The position numbers and the translations under genes were made by a program. A stretch of 64,000 nucleotides of DNA from Azoarcus sp031555955. Lineage in GTDB: Bacteria; Pseudomonadota; Gammaproteobacteria; Burkholderiales; Rhodocyclaceae. Shown here one piece after another: positions 8,897 through 19,455 of this stretch (the stretch's first letter is position 1; each line of letters starts with the position of its first letter). Location of the stretch: positions 62,001 to 126,000 of the forward strand of contig JAVBTY010000042.1 in the NCBI GenBank assembly GCA_031555955.1. The letters run 5' to 3'. The notes below the pieces were generated by a model. The model had not been told where the DNA came from, searched no databases, and saw nothing but the letters and a program-made list of their open reading frames with translations.

Positions 8897-9831
8897 CGGG
8901 CTTTGTCGGTACGCACCTGATCAGAATTGGTGAAAGTCCAGGTGCGGGGAATGTCGAGGATATCCGAGTCTTTGCGGATGTCGGGCGGAAAGCTGGCGAA
9001 CGGCGCCGAGAGCCTGATGATGCGCACGGCGGCTTCGTCGAGGACCGGATGTCCGGAACTGCGGTCGACCGTGATCTTTTCCACTGATCCGTCTGAACGG
9101 ATGGAAACGGTCAGCACCAGGCTGCCATAAATCCTGCCGCGCGCGGCTTCCGGGTAGTTGAGCGTGCCGATGCGTTCGACTTTCAGCCGCCAGTCTTCGA
9201 TGTACTGGGCGAAACGGTATTCTTTGGCGCGCGCGCTGTCCATTGCCGTTCTGCGCGGGCGGCTGGCGTATTTTTCGAGATTTTTGCTGATCTCCGCTTC
9301 CAGCCGCGCGGCGGATGCGGCGCTGTCGAGCAGATCGACGCCGCTGGGAGCCGGTTGCGGCTGTGTTTGTGATTTAACCGGCTGCGCCGGGGCGGATGTG
9401 ACCGCCGGGGCGGTTTTCCTGTTCTGGGTGAGCAGCTGTTGCTGGGTGCGTTCGAGCTGCTCGACGCGGCGCTTCGCTTCGGTCAGGGCGTTGCCGTCGC
9501 GCCGGGAATCCTGGGGCGGCAGCGGTGTTTTGAGACGGAGATTTTCCCGTTCGCTGCTTCCGCCGCCGTCCAGATTGGCCTGGGCATACACCTGGGCGTT
9601 ATCGGGCGCGCGGGCGTGACGGGCGTTGACCAGGACGACTTCAAGGTCGCGGCTGCGGTCGCGCGCGGGTTTGGCTTTGGGCGGAACAAAGCGGACGCTG
9701 AGTACTATGGCGTGCAGGACGAGCGAAACCGCAAACGCTGCCGCAAGCAGGGAACTCCCGGCCATACGCGCCGCGGCGGGTCTGTCAGCCGTGGCAGGTG
9801 GAGGCGCGGGAGAGTCCGGGGTCAGCTTCAT
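8893..9831 (-). CDS. TonB-family C-terminal domain protein
   Basis: A 312-residue TonB-like energy-coupling protein: one N-terminal membrane anchor (about residues 22-45, AFAVSLVLHAIVLSV), a proline- and charge-rich periplasmic spacer with a short coiled coil (residues about 110-125), and a TonB_C domain near the end (YPEAARGRIYGSLVLTVSI, then VEKITVDRSSGHPVLDEAAV). The start at 9831 (MKLTPDSPAP) was chosen over an upstream frame because it sits just after the RNase II-like gene and places the anchor correctly. No exbB/exbD are adjacent. It may energise receptors such as the BtuB-like protein at 49419-51371, but this cannot be shown here. Confidence 0.87.
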   Translation of the reverse strand: MKLTPDSPAPPPATADRPAAARMAGSSLLAAAFAVSLVLHAIVLSVRFVPPKAKPARDRSRDLEVVLVNARHARAPDNAQVYAQANLDGGGSSERENLRLKTPLPPQDSRRDGNALTEAKRRVEQLERTQQQLLTQNRKTAPAVTSAPAQPVKSQTQPQPAPSGVDLLDSAASAARLEAEISKNLEKYASRPRRTAMDSARAKEYRFAQYIEDWRLKVERIGTLNYPEAARGRIYGSLVLTVSIRSDGSVEKITVDRSSGHPVLDEAAVRIIRLSAPFASFPPDIRKDSDILDIPRTWTFTNSDQVRTDKAR

Positions 9832-9842
9832 GACGCGGCATT

Positions 9843-11750
9843 TTATGACGATTCGAAGCCCGGCTCCGCACATTCTTCAGGATCGGGCTCGGACAGGGTG
9901 GCGATGTAACGCGCGCTGACTTCGACATCAAGCAGATCGCTGCCTTCGATGGCCAGCCGGACGCGGGAGCCGGGCAGTTGCAGGGGCATGGAAGGCACCT
10001 TGAAAATCAGCGGAATGGTATCGAGACGGACGAGATTGTCGCGGATAACGATGGCTTCAACAGTTTCCGGCGCGGACTGGCGCAGCCAGCGCAGGCACCA
10101 GTAGCGCTCCATCTGGCGCTGGAATTCACTGTAGGCGGTGTAGGTCAGCTCGAAATCGCGCAGCGCCGCCATAAGGTCGACAGATTTGGGCGCGAAGGGA
10201 GGGTCGCCGCCGGTGAGTACCGCGATGATCTGCCACTGGTTCACCAGGTCAACGTAACGGCGCAGCGGCGAACTGGACCACGCGTAGCAGTCCACGCCCA
10301 GCCCTTCGTGCGGCGCGGCGACGGTGGTCATGCGCACCTTGCCGCCGCCCTGGGCGCGGTAGAGGCCCGGAACGCCGGCCTGGTCGAGCAGTTTTCCCCA
10401 GGTGGTGTTGGCCAGAATCATGAGTTCCGATACCAGCTTGTCCACCGGCGCGCCGCGCTGGCGTGTGCTGATGGAAACGTGGCCGGGGCCGTCGGCGGTG
10501 GCGGCATCCCAGTTTACAGAAAAGCTGTAATCGGTCTGGTTCTGGGTAACGGCGGCTTTGCCGCGCCCCGCCTCCAGCACGCAGGCGATGTCCCACAGCA
10601 GGGTGAGTTCGCGCTTCCAGGGGAAATCCGGTCCGCCGTGGATCAGGGTGTGGTCGTTGAACAGCGGGTCGATGTCGTGATGGCGCAGGTTGGCGGCGAC
10701 CGGCACCCTTTCTACCCGGCTTTCGTGCGAGGAAACCGAGAGGTCGGGATTAACGTCGAGGTACAGCGAAACCGCCGGGCAGACGCGTCCCTTTTCCAGC
10801 GTGAAGGCGGTGACGGCTTCGTCCGGCAGCATGGTGATCTTGGTGCCGGGCATGTACATGGTGGACAGGCGGCGGCGGGCGATGGCGTCGAGCGCGGAAC
10901 CGCGGCTGAAACCGAGCGCGGGCGCGGCGATGTGGATGCCCACGCGCCAGCCGCCGCCGGGGCGCGGCGTAACGGAAAAGGCGTCGTCGATTTCGGTTGT
11001 GGTGGCGTCGTCGATGGAAAATGCGGCCACTTCGGCCAGGGGAAGGCCCTCTGGCTGGACGGGCTGCCCGAAGGGCGGAAAAGCGACGCCTTCGGGGAAG
11101 TATTCGAACAGGAAACGGTTGTAGTGATATTCGAAGCTGGACGACAGTGCGCCGCAGCGCAGCAGCAGACGCGGGGCGCTGAGGCCGGTATCGACGCAGG
11201 CCGCTTCCAGCGCCTTGATTTCGAGGCGGTTGCGGTCGGGGCGGTATAGCGCCTGCGGCAGCAGGCTGGCAAGTTCCGTGGGCATGCGGCCATCTACCAG
11301 CTCGGCGCGGATGCGCTCAATGGTAAGGGCCTGCTGGCGTTTCTTTTCCAGTCCCGCCAGCGCGGCCTGCAGGATGTCTGCGGGCGCCTTGCGGAAACGT
11401 CCCTTGCCTTTGCGGTGAAACCAGATTGGCGCGGAATGCAGGCGCAGCAGCACGGAAGCGGCCTCGACTGGCGATGGGGCGTGCCCGTGGTATTCGGCTG
11501 CCAGACCGGTGAAGCCGAATTCGTCGTCGCCGCAGACTTCCCACAGGAATTCGGTTTCTATCGTTTCCATGTCCGCTTCGGCGCGGGCGAGCAGTTCGCC
11601 GGGCGCGGGTTCGCGGAATTCGAGCAGAACGTGCGAACGCTTGAGCTTTACCCGCTTGCCGTGGGTCGTCTCTACCTGCAGCGAGGCGTCGTTATCGGCA
11701 AGGATGGTTCCGGCCTTGAAGGCGCCATCTTCTTCGAACAGCACAAACAT
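9843..11750 (-). CDS. RNase II/RNB-family exoribonuclease
   Basis: A 635-residue hydrolytic 3'-5' exoribonuclease of the RNB family. The catalytic block SIDDATTTEIDDAFSV carries the metal-binding aspartates, followed by IHIAAPALGFSRGS and STMYMPGTKITMLPDEAV; SSPLRRYVDLVNQW is the conserved arginine-rich stretch near the end of RNB. The N-terminus (MFVLFEEDGAFKAGTI) resembles the short betaproteobacterial RNase II-like subgroup rather than E. coli RNase R. It heads the operon with tonB-like and aroE genes. It is well supported as RNB; rnb and rnr cannot be told apart firmly. Confidence 0.9.
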   Translation of the reverse strand: MFVLFEEDGAFKAGTILADNDASLQVETTHGKRVKLKRSHVLLEFREPAPGELLARAEADMETIETEFLWEVCGDDEFGFTGLAAEYHGHAPSPVEAASVLLRLHSAPIWFHRKGKGRFRKAPADILQAALAGLEKKRQQALTIERIRAELVDGRMPTELASLLPQALYRPDRNRLEIKALEAACVDTGLSAPRLLLRCGALSSSFEYHYNRFLFEYFPEGVAFPPFGQPVQPEGLPLAEVAAFSIDDATTTEIDDAFSVTPRPGGGWRVGIHIAAPALGFSRGSALDAIARRRLSTMYMPGTKITMLPDEAVTAFTLEKGRVCPAVSLYLDVNPDLSVSSHESRVERVPVAANLRHHDIDPLFNDHTLIHGGPDFPWKRELTLLWDIACVLEAGRGKAAVTQNQTDYSFSVNWDAATADGPGHVSISTRQRGAPVDKLVSELMILANTTWGKLLDQAGVPGLYRAQGGGKVRMTTVAAPHEGLGVDCYAWSSSPLRRYVDLVNQWQIIAVLTGGDPPFAPKSVDLMAALRDFELTYTAYSEFQRQMERYWCLRWLRQSAPETVEAIVIRDNLVRLDTIPLIFKVPSMPLQLPGSRVRLAIEGSDLLDVEVSARYIATLSEPDPEECAEPGFESS

Positions 11751-11885
11751 CGGTCACCGCCAGAATTGTCAGGGTGGGTAGTCTACTGGATTTGCTTCTG
11801 GCGCCGGAGGCAATTGCGCCATCCATGCCTTGGGCGGGGAGTCCGCGTGAGGAATGTGCTGCCTGGAAGCGGTTGATCAGTCAAA

Positions 11886-11917
11886 CAAAAAAGGCAGCTG
11901 TCGCCAGCTGCCTTTTG
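11886..11917 (-). terminator. Rho-independent terminator of the atp operon
   Basis: A 12-bp perfect stem (AAAAGGCAGCTG / CAGCTGCCTTTT) with a 4-base loop, flanked by A/T runs. Read on the minus strand the hairpin ends in six T, about 35 bp after the atpC stop. The T run on the plus strand is shorter but the element could act in both directions. Confidence 0.9.
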
Positions 11918-11953
11918 TTCCGGTCCGGAGCGGGCCGGTTTTCGCCATATGCA

Positions 11954-12379
11954 TCAATGCGTGCGTTTGCGCAGTTTCTGGATCGCCGCCAGCTGCGCCG
12001 CCAGCTCGCCCAGCTCGGCCTGGGCCTTGGCGTAGTCGAGCTTCGAACTCTGGTTCGCCAGGGCTTCCTCGGCTTTTTTCTTTGCTTCCAGAACTTTCGC
12101 TTCGTCCAGATCCTTGCCGCGGATGGCGGTGTCGGCCAGAACCGTCACCAGACCGGGCTGGACTTCAAGCATGCCGCCCGCCACGAAAACGAGTTCTTCG
12201 TCCGCCTGGTTTGGCACCTTGACCCGCACCGCACCCGGTTTGATGCGGGTCATCAGCGGCATATGGCCGGGCAGGATGCCCAGTTCGCCTGTTTCGCCAG
12301 GCAGCACGACGAACTCCGCCAGCCCGGAAAAAATCTGCTCTTCCGCGCTGACGATGTCTACGTGAACGGTCATAGCCAT
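11954..12379 (-). CDS. atpC: ATP synthase epsilon subunit
   Basis: Central-stalk subunit of the F1 sector that couples rotation and inhibits hydrolysis. It has 141 residues: N-terminal beta-sandwich (VHVDIVSAEEQIFSG, LGILPGHMPLMTRIKPG) and a C-terminal helical hairpin (DEAKVLEAKKKAEEALANQ). The last gene of the atp operon, followed 35 bp later by a strong terminator. Confidence 0.97.
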   Translation of the reverse strand: MAMTVHVDIVSAEEQIFSGLAEFVVLPGETGELGILPGHMPLMTRIKPGAVRVKVPNQADEELVFVAGGMLEVQPGLVTVLADTAIRGKDLDEAKVLEAKKKAEEALANQSSKLDYAKAQAELGELAAQLAAIQKLRKRTH

Positions 12380-12433
12380 GGTGTTGTCCTTTTCAGCGCC
12401 GCGCTCCGCGAGGCAGAGCGCGGCGGGGGAGAA

Positions 12434-13840
12434 TTACTGGAGTTTCTTGGCTTTCTCGAAGGCTTCGTCGATGTTGCCAACCATGTAAAACGCCTGTTCC
12501 GGGAGGTGGTCGCATTCGCCGCTGACGATCATTTTGAAACCCGCGATCGTGTCCTTGAGCGATACGTACTTGCCCGGCGAGCCGGTGAACACTTCGGCGA
12601 CGTGGAAGGGCTGGGACAGGAAGCGCTGGATCTTCCGCGCCCGCGCCACCGCCAGCTTGTCGTCCGGCGACAGTTCGTCCATGCCGAGAATGGCGATGAT
12701 GTCGCGCAGTTCCTTGTACTTCTGCAGCGTGGCCTGCACCTGGCGGGCGACGTTGTAGTGCTCCTCGCCGACGACCAGCGGATCGAGCTGGCGGCTGGTG
12801 GAGTCGAGCGGATCGACGGCCGGGTAAATACCCAGCGCGGCGATGTCGCGCGACAGCACGACGGTCGAGTCAAGGTGCAGGAAGGTGGTCGCCGGAGACG
12901 GGTCGGTAAGGTCGTCCGCAGGAACATAAACGGCCTGGATCGAGGTGATGGAACCCACCTTGGTCGAGGTGATGCGCTCCTGCAGCTTGCCCATTTCCTC
13001 GGCCAGCGTCGGCTGGTAGCCCACCGCAGACGGCATGCGGCCCAGCAGAGCGGACACTTCGGTACCGGCCAGCGTGTAGCGGTAGATGTTGTCGACGAAG
13101 AACAGGATGTCGCGGCCTTCGTCGCGGAAACGTTCGGCCATGGTCAGGCCGGTCAGCGCGACGCGCAGGCGGTTGCCCGGCGGCTCGTTCATCTGCCCGA
13201 ATACCATCGCCACCTTGTCGAGAACGTTCGAGTCCTTCATCTCGTGGTAGAAGTCGTTGCCCTCGCGGGTACGCTCGCCCACGCCGGCGAATACCGACAG
13301 GCCCGAGTGCTGCTTGGCGATGTTGTTGATCAGTTCCATCATGTTGACGGTCTTGCCCACGCCAGCGCCGCCGAACAGGCCGACCTTGCCGCCCTTGGCG
13401 AAGGGGCAGACCAGATCGATAACCTTGATGCCGGTTTCGAGCAGGTCAACGGACGGGGAAAGGTCATCGAACTTCGGCGCTTTCTGGTGGATCGGGCGAA
13501 GTTCGTCGCTTTCGATCGCACCCATTTCGTCGATCGGGCGGCCGAGAACGTCCATGATGCGCCCGAGCGTGCCATGACCCACCGGCACCGAAATCGGCGC
13601 ACCGGTCTTGGCCACCTGCATGCCGCGGCGCAGACCGTCGCTCGAACCGAGCGCAATCGTACGCACCACGCCATCGCCCAGCTGCTGCTGGACTTCAAAA
13701 GTCAGGCCGGGTTCTGCGAAAGAACCTGAACCGCTTTCCAGTTCAAGCTTGAGCGCTTCATACACCTTGGGCATCCCGTCGCGCGGAAACTGGATATCCA
13801 CCACCGCGCCGATGCACTGAACGATCGTACCAGTACTCAT
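12434..13840 (-). CDS. atpD: ATP synthase beta subunit
   Basis: Catalytic F1 subunit. It has 468 residues; the P-loop GLFGGAGVGKTVNMMELI, the catalytic Glu-containing GVGERTREGND and the family signature region PAVDPLDSTSR are all intact. 54 bp separate it from atpC and 25 bp from atpG. The standard housekeeping copy. Confidence 0.98.
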   Translation of the reverse strand: MSTGTIVQCIGAVVDIQFPRDGMPKVYEALKLELESGSGSFAEPGLTFEVQQQLGDGVVRTIALGSSDGLRRGMQVAKTGAPISVPVGHGTLGRIMDVLGRPIDEMGAIESDELRPIHQKAPKFDDLSPSVDLLETGIKVIDLVCPFAKGGKVGLFGGAGVGKTVNMMELINNIAKQHSGLSVFAGVGERTREGNDFYHEMKDSNVLDKVAMVFGQMNEPPGNRLRVALTGLTMAERFRDEGRDILFFVDNIYRYTLAGTEVSALLGRMPSAVGYQPTLAEEMGKLQERITSTKVGSITSIQAVYVPADDLTDPSPATTFLHLDSTVVLSRDIAALGIYPAVDPLDSTSRQLDPLVVGEEHYNVARQVQATLQKYKELRDIIAILGMDELSPDDKLAVARARKIQRFLSQPFHVAEVFTGSPGKYVSLKDTIAGFKMIVSGECDHLPEQAFYMVGNIDEAFEKAKKLQ

Positions 13841-13865
13841 CGTTTTTCCTTAAATCAATAATCCG

Positions 13866-14735
13866 TTATACCGCTGCGGCGCCGCCGACAATTTCCGACA
13901 GTTCCTTGGTGATCGCAGCCTGGCGGGTCTTGTTGTAGACCAGCTGCAGTTCCCCAATGACGTTTTTGGCGTTGTCGGATGCGGCTTTCATCGCCACCAT
14001 ACGCGCGCTCTGCTCGGAGGCCATGTTCTCGGCGACAGCCTGGAACACAAGCGCCTCGACATAGCGCACCAGCATCTCATCGATCACCGCCTGGGGGTCC
14101 GGTTCGTACAGGTAGTCCCACGACCCGTCCGGCGTGCCCAGCTTGTCGCCGGTCAGCGGGAGGAGCTGATCGAGAACCGGTTCCTGGCGCATGGTGTTGA
14201 CGAAGCGCGTGTAGGCGATAAATACGGCATCCAGCTCACCGGCCTGAAATGCATCCAGCATGACCTTGACCGGGCCAATGAGTTTTTCCAGATGCGGCGT
14301 ATCGCCCAGATAGACCGCGTGCGAAACCACCTTTGCGCCCATGCGCTGCATGAAGCCCAAGCCCTTGTTGCCAATGCAGCAGGCCTGTACTTCCGTGACG
14401 CCGGTGGTATCCCATTCCTTTATCGCGTTCAGCGCGATGCGCTGGATGTTGGTGTTGAGACCGCCGCACAGGCCCTTGTCCGTGGTGACGAGGATCAGAC
14501 CGACCTTCCGGAGGCTGTCCTTGCGGATCAGGAACGGATGTTTGTAGTCGGTCACATTGGCCTGCGACAGGTTAGCCGCAAGCCGACGGATCTTTTCGGC
14601 GTAGGGACGGGCGGCGCGCATCCGGTCCTGCGCCTTGCGCATTTTGGATGCGGCCACCATTTCCATGGCCTTGGTGATCTTGCGCGTGTTTTGCACGCTC
14701 TTGATCTTGGTGCGGATTTCCTTGCCGCTAGCCAT
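13866..14735 (-). CDS. atpG: ATP synthase gamma subunit
   Basis: Rotor shaft of F1. It has 289 residues with the N-terminal helix MASGKEIRTKIKSVQNTRKI and the C-terminal helix ending TRQAAITKELSEIVGGAAAV, both conserved in the family. It lies between atpA and atpD as in the standard operon order. Confidence 0.98.
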   Translation of the reverse strand: MASGKEIRTKIKSVQNTRKITKAMEMVAASKMRKAQDRMRAARPYAEKIRRLAANLSQANVTDYKHPFLIRKDSLRKVGLILVTTDKGLCGGLNTNIQRIALNAIKEWDTTGVTEVQACCIGNKGLGFMQRMGAKVVSHAVYLGDTPHLEKLIGPVKVMLDAFQAGELDAVFIAYTRFVNTMRQEPVLDQLLPLTGDKLGTPDGSWDYLYEPDPQAVIDEMLVRYVEALVFQAVAENMASEQSARMVAMKAASDNAKNVIGELQLVYNKTRQAAITKELSEIVGGAAAV

Positions 14736-14756
14736 ATTTCGTCTCCGTGCGCGGGA

Positions 14757-16295
<1,539 letters not shown>

Positions 16296-16309
16296 TTTGC
16301 GTTTAACTC

Positions 16310-16843
16310 CTAGTTCTTGAGCGCAGCGGCCATGTTCGCGAGCTTGCCGCGGACCGAGGCATCGATCACTTCGTCGCCGACGGCGATGCGGACCCCGCCG
16401 ATAAGGCCGGGATCAACGGTGACTTTCGCGTTCAGCCGGGCCCTGAAACGGGTTTCAAGGTCAGATTTCAGCGAGGCCAGCGTGGCATCGTCGAGCGGGA
16501 AGGCGGAGGCGATCTGCGCCTCCATGACGCCCTCATGTTCGTTCCTGAGTTCAACGAACAGGTCGCGGATTTCCGGAAGCACCAGCAGACGTTCGTTGTC
16601 GACGAGGACGCGGACGAAGTTCTGCTGGTCGGCGGACAGGCCGCCCGCGACATCCAGAACCAGCCTGACGAGCTGGTCGGCGGGTAGCCTGGGATCGGTG
16701 ATGCAGGCCCGCATGGTGGCATCGTCCGCGACTGCGGCGAGCCGGTCCAGAGCTTCCGACCAGGGCCCCAGCGCACCTGCCCCGCGAGCCAGCCCGAAAG
16801 CGGCATCGGCATAGGGACGCGCGATGGTGACGTTCTCGGCCAT
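16310..16843 (-). CDS. atpH: ATP synthase delta subunit
   Basis: Peripheral-stalk subunit joining F1 to subunit b. It has 177 residues with the N-terminal helical domain (TIARPYADAAFGLARG) and the C-terminal signature DPGLIGGVRIAVGDEVID. It starts 3 bp after the atpF stop, so translation is probably coupled. Confidence 0.97.
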   Translation of the reverse strand: MAENVTIARPYADAAFGLARGAGALGPWSEALDRLAAVADDATMRACITDPRLPADQLVRLVLDVAGGLSADQQNFVRVLVDNERLLVLPEIRDLFVELRNEHEGVMEAQIASAFPLDDATLASLKSDLETRFRARLNAKVTVDPGLIGGVRIAVGDEVIDASVRGKLANMAAALKN

Positions 16844-16846
16844 GAC

Positions 16847-17320
16847 TTATTGCAGTTCCTGTTTCAGGTTGGCAAGCAGATCTGCATGCGCCTGGGGGTT
16901 GATCTCGCGGCGCAGGATCTTTTCCGCACCGGCAACCGCGAGGCTGGCGACCTGGTCGCGCAGGGACTCTTTGGCGCGCTGGGCGGCCACGCCCGCTTCG
17001 GCTTCCGCTGCGGTACGCGCCTGGGCGATGATGCGTGAGGCTTCCGCACGGGCTTCGTCGATCAGCGCGCTTGCCTGCTTCTCCGCGGTGGAGCGGACAT
17101 CGCCGGCGGATTCACGCGCCTTGCGCAGTTCCTCGACGACTTTTTTCTCGGCAAGCGTCAGATCGGCCTTGGCCTTGTCTGCCGCAGCGAGTCCATCCGC
17201 AATTTTTTTCGCACGCTCGTCGAGTGCCTTCACGATGGGCGGCCACACGAATTTCATCGTGAACCACGCCAGAATGAAGAACACAACAAGCTGGGCGATC
17301 AGGGTTGCGTTCAAATTCAC
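16847..17320 (-). CDS. atpF: ATP synthase subunit b
   Basis: Membrane-anchored peripheral stalk. It has 157 residues: one N-terminal membrane helix (TLIAQLVVFFILAWFTMKFV), then a long Ala/Lys/Glu-rich coiled coil to the end. A single b gene rather than b/b' is present, as expected outside photosynthetic lineages. Confidence 0.97.
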   Translation of the reverse strand: MNLNATLIAQLVVFFILAWFTMKFVWPPIVKALDERAKKIADGLAAADKAKADLTLAEKKVVEELRKARESAGDVRSTAEKQASALIDEARAEASRIIAQARTAAEAEAGVAAQRAKESLRDQVASLAVAGAEKILRREINPQAHADLLANLKQELQ

Positions 17321-17366
17321 AGTTCTTGGCCCTCAGTTTCGTTCAGAGGAAGGGAACTCGAACCGG

Positions 17367-17612
17367 TCAGAGCTGGAACGGGTTGGCAAAGGCAAACATC
17401 ATCGCGATACCGACGCCGATCAGGAATGCGGCGTCGATCAGGCCGGCGAGCAGGAACATTTTGGTTTGCAGCGCATTCATCAGTTCCGGCTGGCGGGCCG
17501 AAGCTTCAAGGTACTTCGAACCCATGATGCCGATGCCGATGCAGGCGCCGATCGCACCCAGACCGATGATCAGACCAGCAGCCAGCGCAACAAAACCCAG
17601 AACGTTTTCCAT
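17367..17612 (-). CDS. atpE: ATP synthase subunit c
   Basis: Proton-translocating rotor ring subunit. It has 81 residues in two membrane helices joined by the polar loop ARQPE. The carboxylate in helix 2 is Asp (GLIDAAFLIGVG), and the Gln/Glu-Ser pattern of sodium-binding rings is absent, so a proton-driven enzyme is expected. Confidence 0.98.
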   Translation of the reverse strand: MENVLGFVALAAGLIIGLGAIGACIGIGIMGSKYLEASARQPELMNALQTKMFLLAGLIDAAFLIGVGIAMMFAFANPFQL

Positions 17613-17673
17613 GACGACTCCTTGTGTTGATAAACGACAATTGATGCTGAAACTATCTACTGCAAAAAAACCG

Positions 17674-18522
17674 TTAGTGACCTTCGTGCGCCTGGCCGAT
17701 ATAGACGAGCGTGAGCATCATGAAAATGAATGCCTGCAGCGTAATGATCAGGATGTGGAAGATCGCCCAGATGGTCCCGGCGAAGACGTGGCCGATAAAG
17801 CCGAACACCGTGGCGGTGCTGCCCAGCAGCGCGATCAGGATGAAGATCAGTTCGCCAGCGTACATGTTGCCGAACAGACGCATGCCGTGCGAGACGGTCT
17901 TGGCCACGAATTCGATGATCTGCATGGCGAAGTTGATCGGGTAGAGCAGGGGGTGGCTGCCGAACGGGGCGGTGAAAAGTTCGTGCACCCAGCCGGAAAA
18001 ACCCTTGATCTTGATGTTGTAGTAAAGGCACAGCAGCAGGACGCCGATGGACATGCCCAGCGTGGCGGAGAGGTCCGCCGTGGGCACGACGCGCATGTAG
18101 GCGTGGTGCGGATCACCGCCGCCTGCGGCGTAGACGCCTTCCCAGATGCGCGGCAGCAGATCGACCGGCAGCAGGTCCATCGCGTTCATCAGGAAGATCC
18201 AGACAAAGACGGTCAGCGCGAGCGGGGCCACGAAACGGCGCGATTCCGCGCTGTGGATGATGCCCTTGGCCTGGTTGGCCACCATTTCGACCAGAATCTC
18301 GACGATTCCCTGGAAGCGGCCGGGAACGCCGGATGTCGCCTTGCGGGCGCCCTGCCAGAGCAGGAAAACGGTCAGCAGGCCGAGCGCGACGGACCAGAAA
18401 AGCGAATCGAGGTTGATGACGCTCCAGTCAATGATGTTCTGCTGGGCGTGACCGGTATTGTTCAGGTGCGTCAGGTGATGGACGACGTATTCGGATGCGG
18501 TGGGAGCGTGTTCCGTAGCCAT
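17674..18522 (-). CDS. atpB: ATP synthase subunit a
   Basis: Membrane stator channel. It has 282 residues with five to six membrane helices. The essential Arg is in SHGMRLFGNMYAGELI, and the last helix holds the conserved ITLQAFIFMMLTLVYI. It is first among the core genes after atpI, with a 3-bp gap. Confidence 0.98.
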   Translation of the reverse strand: MATEHAPTASEYVVHHLTHLNNTGHAQQNIIDWSVINLDSLFWSVALGLLTVFLLWQGARKATSGVPGRFQGIVEILVEMVANQAKGIIHSAESRRFVAPLALTVFVWIFLMNAMDLLPVDLLPRIWEGVYAAGGGDPHHAYMRVVPTADLSATLGMSIGVLLLCLYYNIKIKGFSGWVHELFTAPFGSHPLLYPINFAMQIIEFVAKTVSHGMRLFGNMYAGELIFILIALLGSTATVFGFIGHVFAGTIWAIFHILIITLQAFIFMMLTLVYIGQAHEGH

Positions 18523-18525
18523 GTG

Positions 18526-18867
18526 TCAGGTCTTTACCAAAAATGCAAACAGGTTCGCCTTTAGCGCCATGATCAGGCCGATCAGCATTGCACCCCAATG
18601 CACGTCGGGGTACAGCAGCGGGATCGACGCCAGCAGTCCAATAATCGAAATAATCTTTACCAGCTCGCCCATGACGAACGAAGCTGCAGTCGCTCCGGAC
18701 GGACGTCTGGCGAGCATGCGAAGGCGCAGGGCAAAAAACCACCCTGGCACGACACAGGCCAGACCGCCGGATGCTGCGGATATCGCTCCCCGTGGGCCGA
18801 AAAAAACGGCTGCAATGACCGTTGCCAGGAGTGTTGCGCCCAGCTGTAAAAATACGGCTTTCAGCAT
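18526..18867 (-). CDS. atpI: ATP synthase subunit I (AtpI)
   Basis: A 113-residue membrane protein with four predicted helices, the usual first gene of proteobacterial atp operons; it assists c-ring assembly but is not essential in E. coli. Identification rests on position, length and the pattern (GPRGAISAASGGLACVVPG, then MGELVKIISIIGLL). A sigma70-like promoter lies about 50 bp upstream. Confidence 0.9.
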   Translation of the reverse strand: MLKAVFLQLGATLLATVIAAVFFGPRGAISAASGGLACVVPGWFFALRLRMLARRPSGATAASFVMGELVKIISIIGLLASIPLLYPDVHWGAMLIGLIMALKANLFAFLVKT

Positions 18868-18919
18868 CGATTATTCTTGTTGGCGGCACCGCAAGAGTGG
18901 CCGCCGGAAAATCCTGCGC

Positions 18920-18948
18920 ATACTATGGGTTAACCACAGTGAAGTCAA
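18920..18948 (-). promoter_or_regulatory. Sigma70-type promoter of the atp operon
   Basis: On the minus strand TTGACT (plus positions 18943-18948) and TAGTAT (18920-18925) are separated by exactly 17 bp; five and four of six bases match the consensus. Transcription would start near 18913, about 45 bp before the atpI start. Position and spacing support it; no experimental data. Confidence 0.7.
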
Positions 18949-19067
18949 ACTGGATCGCAGTGCAAAAATGCCTTGCGTGAAGGGGGGTATTTCTGCTGTG
19001 GTCTGCTGTTGAGCCCCGGTATCCGCGTACCGGCGTCCTGCCAGATCATTCACCTGACAATTCTGCG

Positions 19068-19379
19068 ATGAATCCAGATTACTCCCGAGCCATTCCCCAG
19101 TCCTGGCAACATATGTCGCGCGTTTTCACCGCGCTTGGCGACGAGCACCGGCAGCGCATCCTGCTGACATTCGATCGCGGTGAGCGGCTCAATGTCAGCA
19201 GGATCGCAGAGGTGTCTACGCTGTCGCGCCCGGCGGTTTCCCATCATCTGAAGATACTGCGCGAGGCGCAGGTGCTTTGTTCCGAGAAGGTGGGGACGGA
19301 GGTTTTTTTCTGGATAAACAAAGGGTTTTTGCTGGAGGTGTTCGCAAGCGTCGAGGGGTATCTCAGGGAAAATGCGTAG
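19068..19379 (+). CDS. ArsR-family winged-helix repressor
   Basis: A 103-residue ArsR/SmtB-type transcription regulator: FTALGDEHRQRILLTF, then the recognition region STLSRPAVSHHLKILREA, and the wing. The metal-binding ELCVCDL motif of ArsR/SmtB helix 3 is absent (here GERLNVSRIAEVS), so it probably senses something other than arsenite or zinc. It stands directly upstream of an operon for phospholipid-type acyl transfer, with a perfect inverted repeat over that operon's promoter at 19382-19409, so control of that operon is the natural inference. Confidence 0.93.
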   Translation: MNPDYSRAIPQSWQHMSRVFTALGDEHRQRILLTFDRGERLNVSRIAEVSTLSRPAVSHHLKILREAQVLCSEKVGTEVFFWINKGFLLEVFASVEGYLRENA

Positions 19380-19381
19380 AA

Positions 19382-19423
19382 ATGATTAAAAGCTTGAGTG
19401 TTTAATCATGTTTGCTCTATAAT
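19382..19423 (+). promoter_or_regulatory. Promoter with overlapping 9-bp inverted repeat operator
   Basis: ATGATTAAA (19382-19390) and its exact reverse complement TTTAATCAT (19401-19409) flank a 10-base spacer that contains a -35-like TTGAGT (19394-19399). A perfect TATAAT follows at 19418-19423, 18 bp downstream of it. A protein on the repeat would block RNA polymerase. The arsR-like gene ends only 2 bp before the repeat, making its product the best candidate ligand. It drives the gene at 19456. Confidence 0.78.
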
Positions 19424-19455
19424 CTGCCCTGTCCATTGTTCCAGGTTGCCACGCC

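Noticed and set aside
11774..13729. Long open frame on the plus strand opposite atpC/atpD
   Set aside because: It is antisense to two certain ATP synthase genes, has no family motifs and arises from high GC and codon bias.
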